Assembly: GCA_943361925.1 (NCBI GenBank)
Contig: CALRIT020000020.1
Coordinates: forward strand, 6,540-70,539
Source: CAISCU01 sp943361925
GTDB taxonomy: Bacteria > Bacteroidota > Bacteroidia > UKL13-3
Direction of reading: 5' to 3'
Length of the DNA: 64,000 bases
Shown: in pieces, positions 62,591-64,000 of the stretch
Layout: each line of letters begins with the position of its first letter
Position numbering within the stretch: the stretch's first letter is position 1
The notes under the pieces: model-generated
What the model was told of the DNA's origin: nothing
The model's input: only the letters and a program-made list of their open reading frames with translations
The model's database searches: none
Made by a program: the position numbers and the translations under genes

Positions 62591-63166
62591 ATGAAAATAC
62601 ATATTTTAATCGCTTTTATATTCGTATTAATAGGCAATCAGACTTTTGCTCAAAGAAAGGTGAAACCATTAGATGAAGACTTAGCAAAAGAGGAAAAAAA
62701 GTATGAAGACCCCTATGGTAAAGGTTTAAATTCCGATAAATGGAAGTTTGGTGGAAACTTAACAGGTGGATTATCAAATGGCGGTGGAATGTTATTGATT
62801 CAACCAGCCGTTGGTTACAATATTAAACCAAAAACAATGTTGGGTGCTGGATTTACCTATATTTATTTTCAACAGAATTATGTAGGATTTAAATATAAGT
62901 CTAATATTTTCGGTCCACAGATTTTTGCTCGTCAAACACTGATTAACAACATCTTTTTACACACTGAATACAATCCAATCAGTTATCCCAAAATAATTGA
63001 TGCTAAAGGAAATACAAGAAGAGATTGGATTCAACAAACATGGGTTGGCGGCGGACTAAATCCCGGGAAAGGTGCTTATTTTATGGTTTTATACAATGTT
63101 ATGTATGATAACCAAAATACCTTTACAGGCTCTCCCTGGGACCTTAGAGTTGGATTTTTCTTTTAA
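62591..63166 (+). CDS. Small outer-membrane beta-barrel protein, unnamed
   Basis: The 191-residue protein has a signal peptide (KIHILIAFIFVLIGNQTFAQ), a charged segment (KPLDEDLAKEEKKYEDPYG) and about eight amphipathic strands ending in LRVGFFF, as in small barrels. A TATTTTTG box at 62532-62539 is a possible promoter with a leader of about 45 bases. I cannot assign a function. Confidence 0.75.
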   Translation: MKIHILIAFIFVLIGNQTFAQRKVKPLDEDLAKEEKKYEDPYGKGLNSDKWKFGGNLTGGLSNGGGMLLIQPAVGYNIKPKTMLGAGFTYIYFQQNYVGFKYKSNIFGPQIFARQTLINNIFLHTEYNPISYPKIIDAKGNTRRDWIQQTWVGGGLNPGKGAYFMVLYNVMYDNQNTFTGSPWDLRVGFFF

Positions 63167-63250
63167 ATCTTGAAATTAAAATCGAATATTATTTTAAAAC
63201 TCACAATAAATCAATTTTATAAGTGAATGTTGAATTGATTTAAGTTTTTA

Positions 63251-63853
63251 CTAATTATATCTTTTCATCAACTGTTCAATAAAAAACAATCCGATTTGGG
63301 GTTTTAAAACCAGGGTAAAAATCAAACCATAAACAGCACCAAAAAAATGTGCATCATGATTGATTGTATCAGCGTTTTGTTTGGCAGCATAATTTGAATA
63401 AACTAAATAAATGATTCCCATAAAAATTCCAGGAATTCCAAAATAAAATCTTTGTAAAGGATTAAACAAAATTGAAGCAAATACTATTGCAGAAGTTGCA
63501 CCGGAAGCACCTAATGAATTATAATATCCATTGTTTTGATTCTTGTAATAACTACTTGCATTGGCTGCAATAATTGAACTAACATATAATAATACAAATA
63601 AAACCTTTCCCGAAGCTCCAAAAAACAACATGTAGTATGATTCTACTTCTGCACCAAAAGCAAAAAGTACAAACATATTCATCAATAAATGCGACCAATC
63701 TGCGTGTAAAAATCCTGAGCTTAACATCCTCCACCACTCATTTTTATTCTTTACCAAATACGGATTTAAAATAAGCTTATCCATTATATTAGGTTGATAA
63801 AATGCCTGAATACTAATGGCAGCTGTTATAAGAATCAAAACGATAGTTATCAT
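63251..63853 (-). CDS. Rhomboid-family intramembrane serine protease
   Basis: The 200-residue protein has six hydrophobic helices. The catalytic serine is S117 in SLGASGATSA and the histidine H169 in HDAHFFGAVYG, with the upstream ADWSHLLMNMFVLFAFG block conserved in rhomboids. It would cut transmembrane substrates in the inner membrane; the substrate is unknown. Its ATG is 19 bp from the end of the transposase fragment on the same strand. Confidence 0.88.
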   Translation of the reverse strand: MITIVLILITAAISIQAFYQPNIMDKLILNPYLVKNKNEWWRMLSSGFLHADWSHLLMNMFVLFAFGAEVESYYMLFFGASGKVLFVLLYVSSIIAANASSYYKNQNNGYYNSLGASGATSAIVFASILFNPLQRFYFGIPGIFMGIIYLVYSNYAAKQNADTINHDAHFFGAVYGLIFTLVLKPQIGLFFIEQLMKRYN

Positions 63854-63872
63854 TTAACGAATATCCGCTACT

Positions 63873-64000
63873 TTACCAGTAACTTTTTGCGACTGCCAAA
63901 GTTAATCTTGAAAAAATATTTTCTCCCAGATATCTTCTATTCAATTTATAACAGAATTCATCCAGGTAGTTCTGAAGGTATTGCTCATTGATTTTATGAT
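63873..64000 (-). CDS. IS1595-type transposase, C-terminal fragment (cut by window edge)
   Basis: Reading the minus strand from the window end gives an open frame of 41 residues ending at a TAA (63873-63875). It contains INEQYLQNYLDEFCYKLNRR followed by YLGENIFSRLTLAV, matching from memory the C-terminal signature of IS1595 (ISXO2-like) DDE transposases. The rest lies beyond the window, so it is unknown whether the element is intact. Its right inverted repeat should lie between here and the rhomboid gene, but I could not identify it. Confidence 0.72.
   Translation of the reverse strand, partial: HKINEQYLQNYLDEFCYKLNRRYLGENIFSRLTLAVAKSYW

Noticed and set aside
63794..63991. Plus-strand frame at the right end
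   Set aside because: It is antisense to the rhomboid start and to the much better supported transposase fragment.

Overview
The window looks like chromosomal DNA of a free-living, oxygen-exposed member of the Bacteroidota. It is AT-rich (about one third G+C by eye). Several genes are preceded by the Bacteroidota-type promoter TTTG-N17-20-TAnnTTYG and few by a Shine-Dalgarno sequence. The gene content agrees: a TonB-dependent receptor with an N-terminal carboxypeptidase-regulatory-like domain, an SLBB-type polysaccharide exporter, a giant PKD protein ending in a gliding-motility/T9SS (CHU_C-like) domain, ORF6N and DUF2721 proteins, and a serC-serA-DUF1015 cluster. Both window edges cut genes: the first 21 codons of a cysteine synthase/cystathionine beta-synthase at the left, and the tail of an IS1595-type transposase at the right.

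Layout. 1-5.0 kb: cysteine synthase start, a lone flippase, a CopA-type ATPase, a REP-like repeat, an ORF6N/PLD-like protein carrying a perfect internal palindrome, and tRNA-His. 5.1-14.3 kb: a redox and stress island with Tat-exported superoxide dismutase, an HxlR regulator with a divergent NADP oxidoreductase, YceI, pirin, a Crp/Fnr regulator, YbjQ, PepT, Dps, AhpD, AhpC, a divergent OxyR and RidA. 14.4-29.1 kb: an exopolysaccharide locus of twelve minus-strand genes (Wza, Wzz, Wzx, a DegT aminotransferase with a PglD/NeuD-like acetyltransferase, six glycosyltransferases and Wzy), facing a convergent GT14 gene. 29.3-40.0 kb: a plus-strand envelope and housekeeping run: TonB-dependent receptor, 1036-residue TPR protein, beta-barrel protein, MurA, a cysteine-less thioredoxin-fold protein, GrpE and DnaJ.

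40.0-45.6 kb: two tandem paralogous outer-membrane proteins, a dyad-rich 383-bp intergenic region, then a NatAB-like ABC exporter and an MFS exporter. 45.56-45.81 kb: a 243-bp MITE-like element with 17-bp perfect inverted ends, set exactly between the stop codons of the MFS gene and lon. 45.8-52.7 kb: Lon, a TrmH-family methyltransferase overlapping head-to-head a BamA/TamA-like protein, and an SbtA/SbtB bicarbonate-transporter/PII-like pair. 52.7-64 kb: the PKD/CHU_C protein, DUF2721, a lipoprotein, MtaB, DUF1015-SerA-SerC, a small barrel protein, a rhomboid protease and the transposase fragment.

Together the genes describe an envelope-focused chromosomal segment: peroxide and superoxide defence under an OxyR whose own promoter carries an OxyR-type site, synthesis and export of an amino-sugar-containing surface polysaccharide, and outer-membrane assembly. 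I see no prophage, CRISPR array or obvious defence island. The less ordinary signals are non-coding or structural: the palindrome inside the ORF6N gene, the MITE-like element, the REP-like repeat, the tRNA-His with a mismatched acceptor stem and complementary leader and trailer, the start codon inside a hairpin at the TPR gene, and several near-leaderless promoters. All functions are inferred from motifs; no database search was run.
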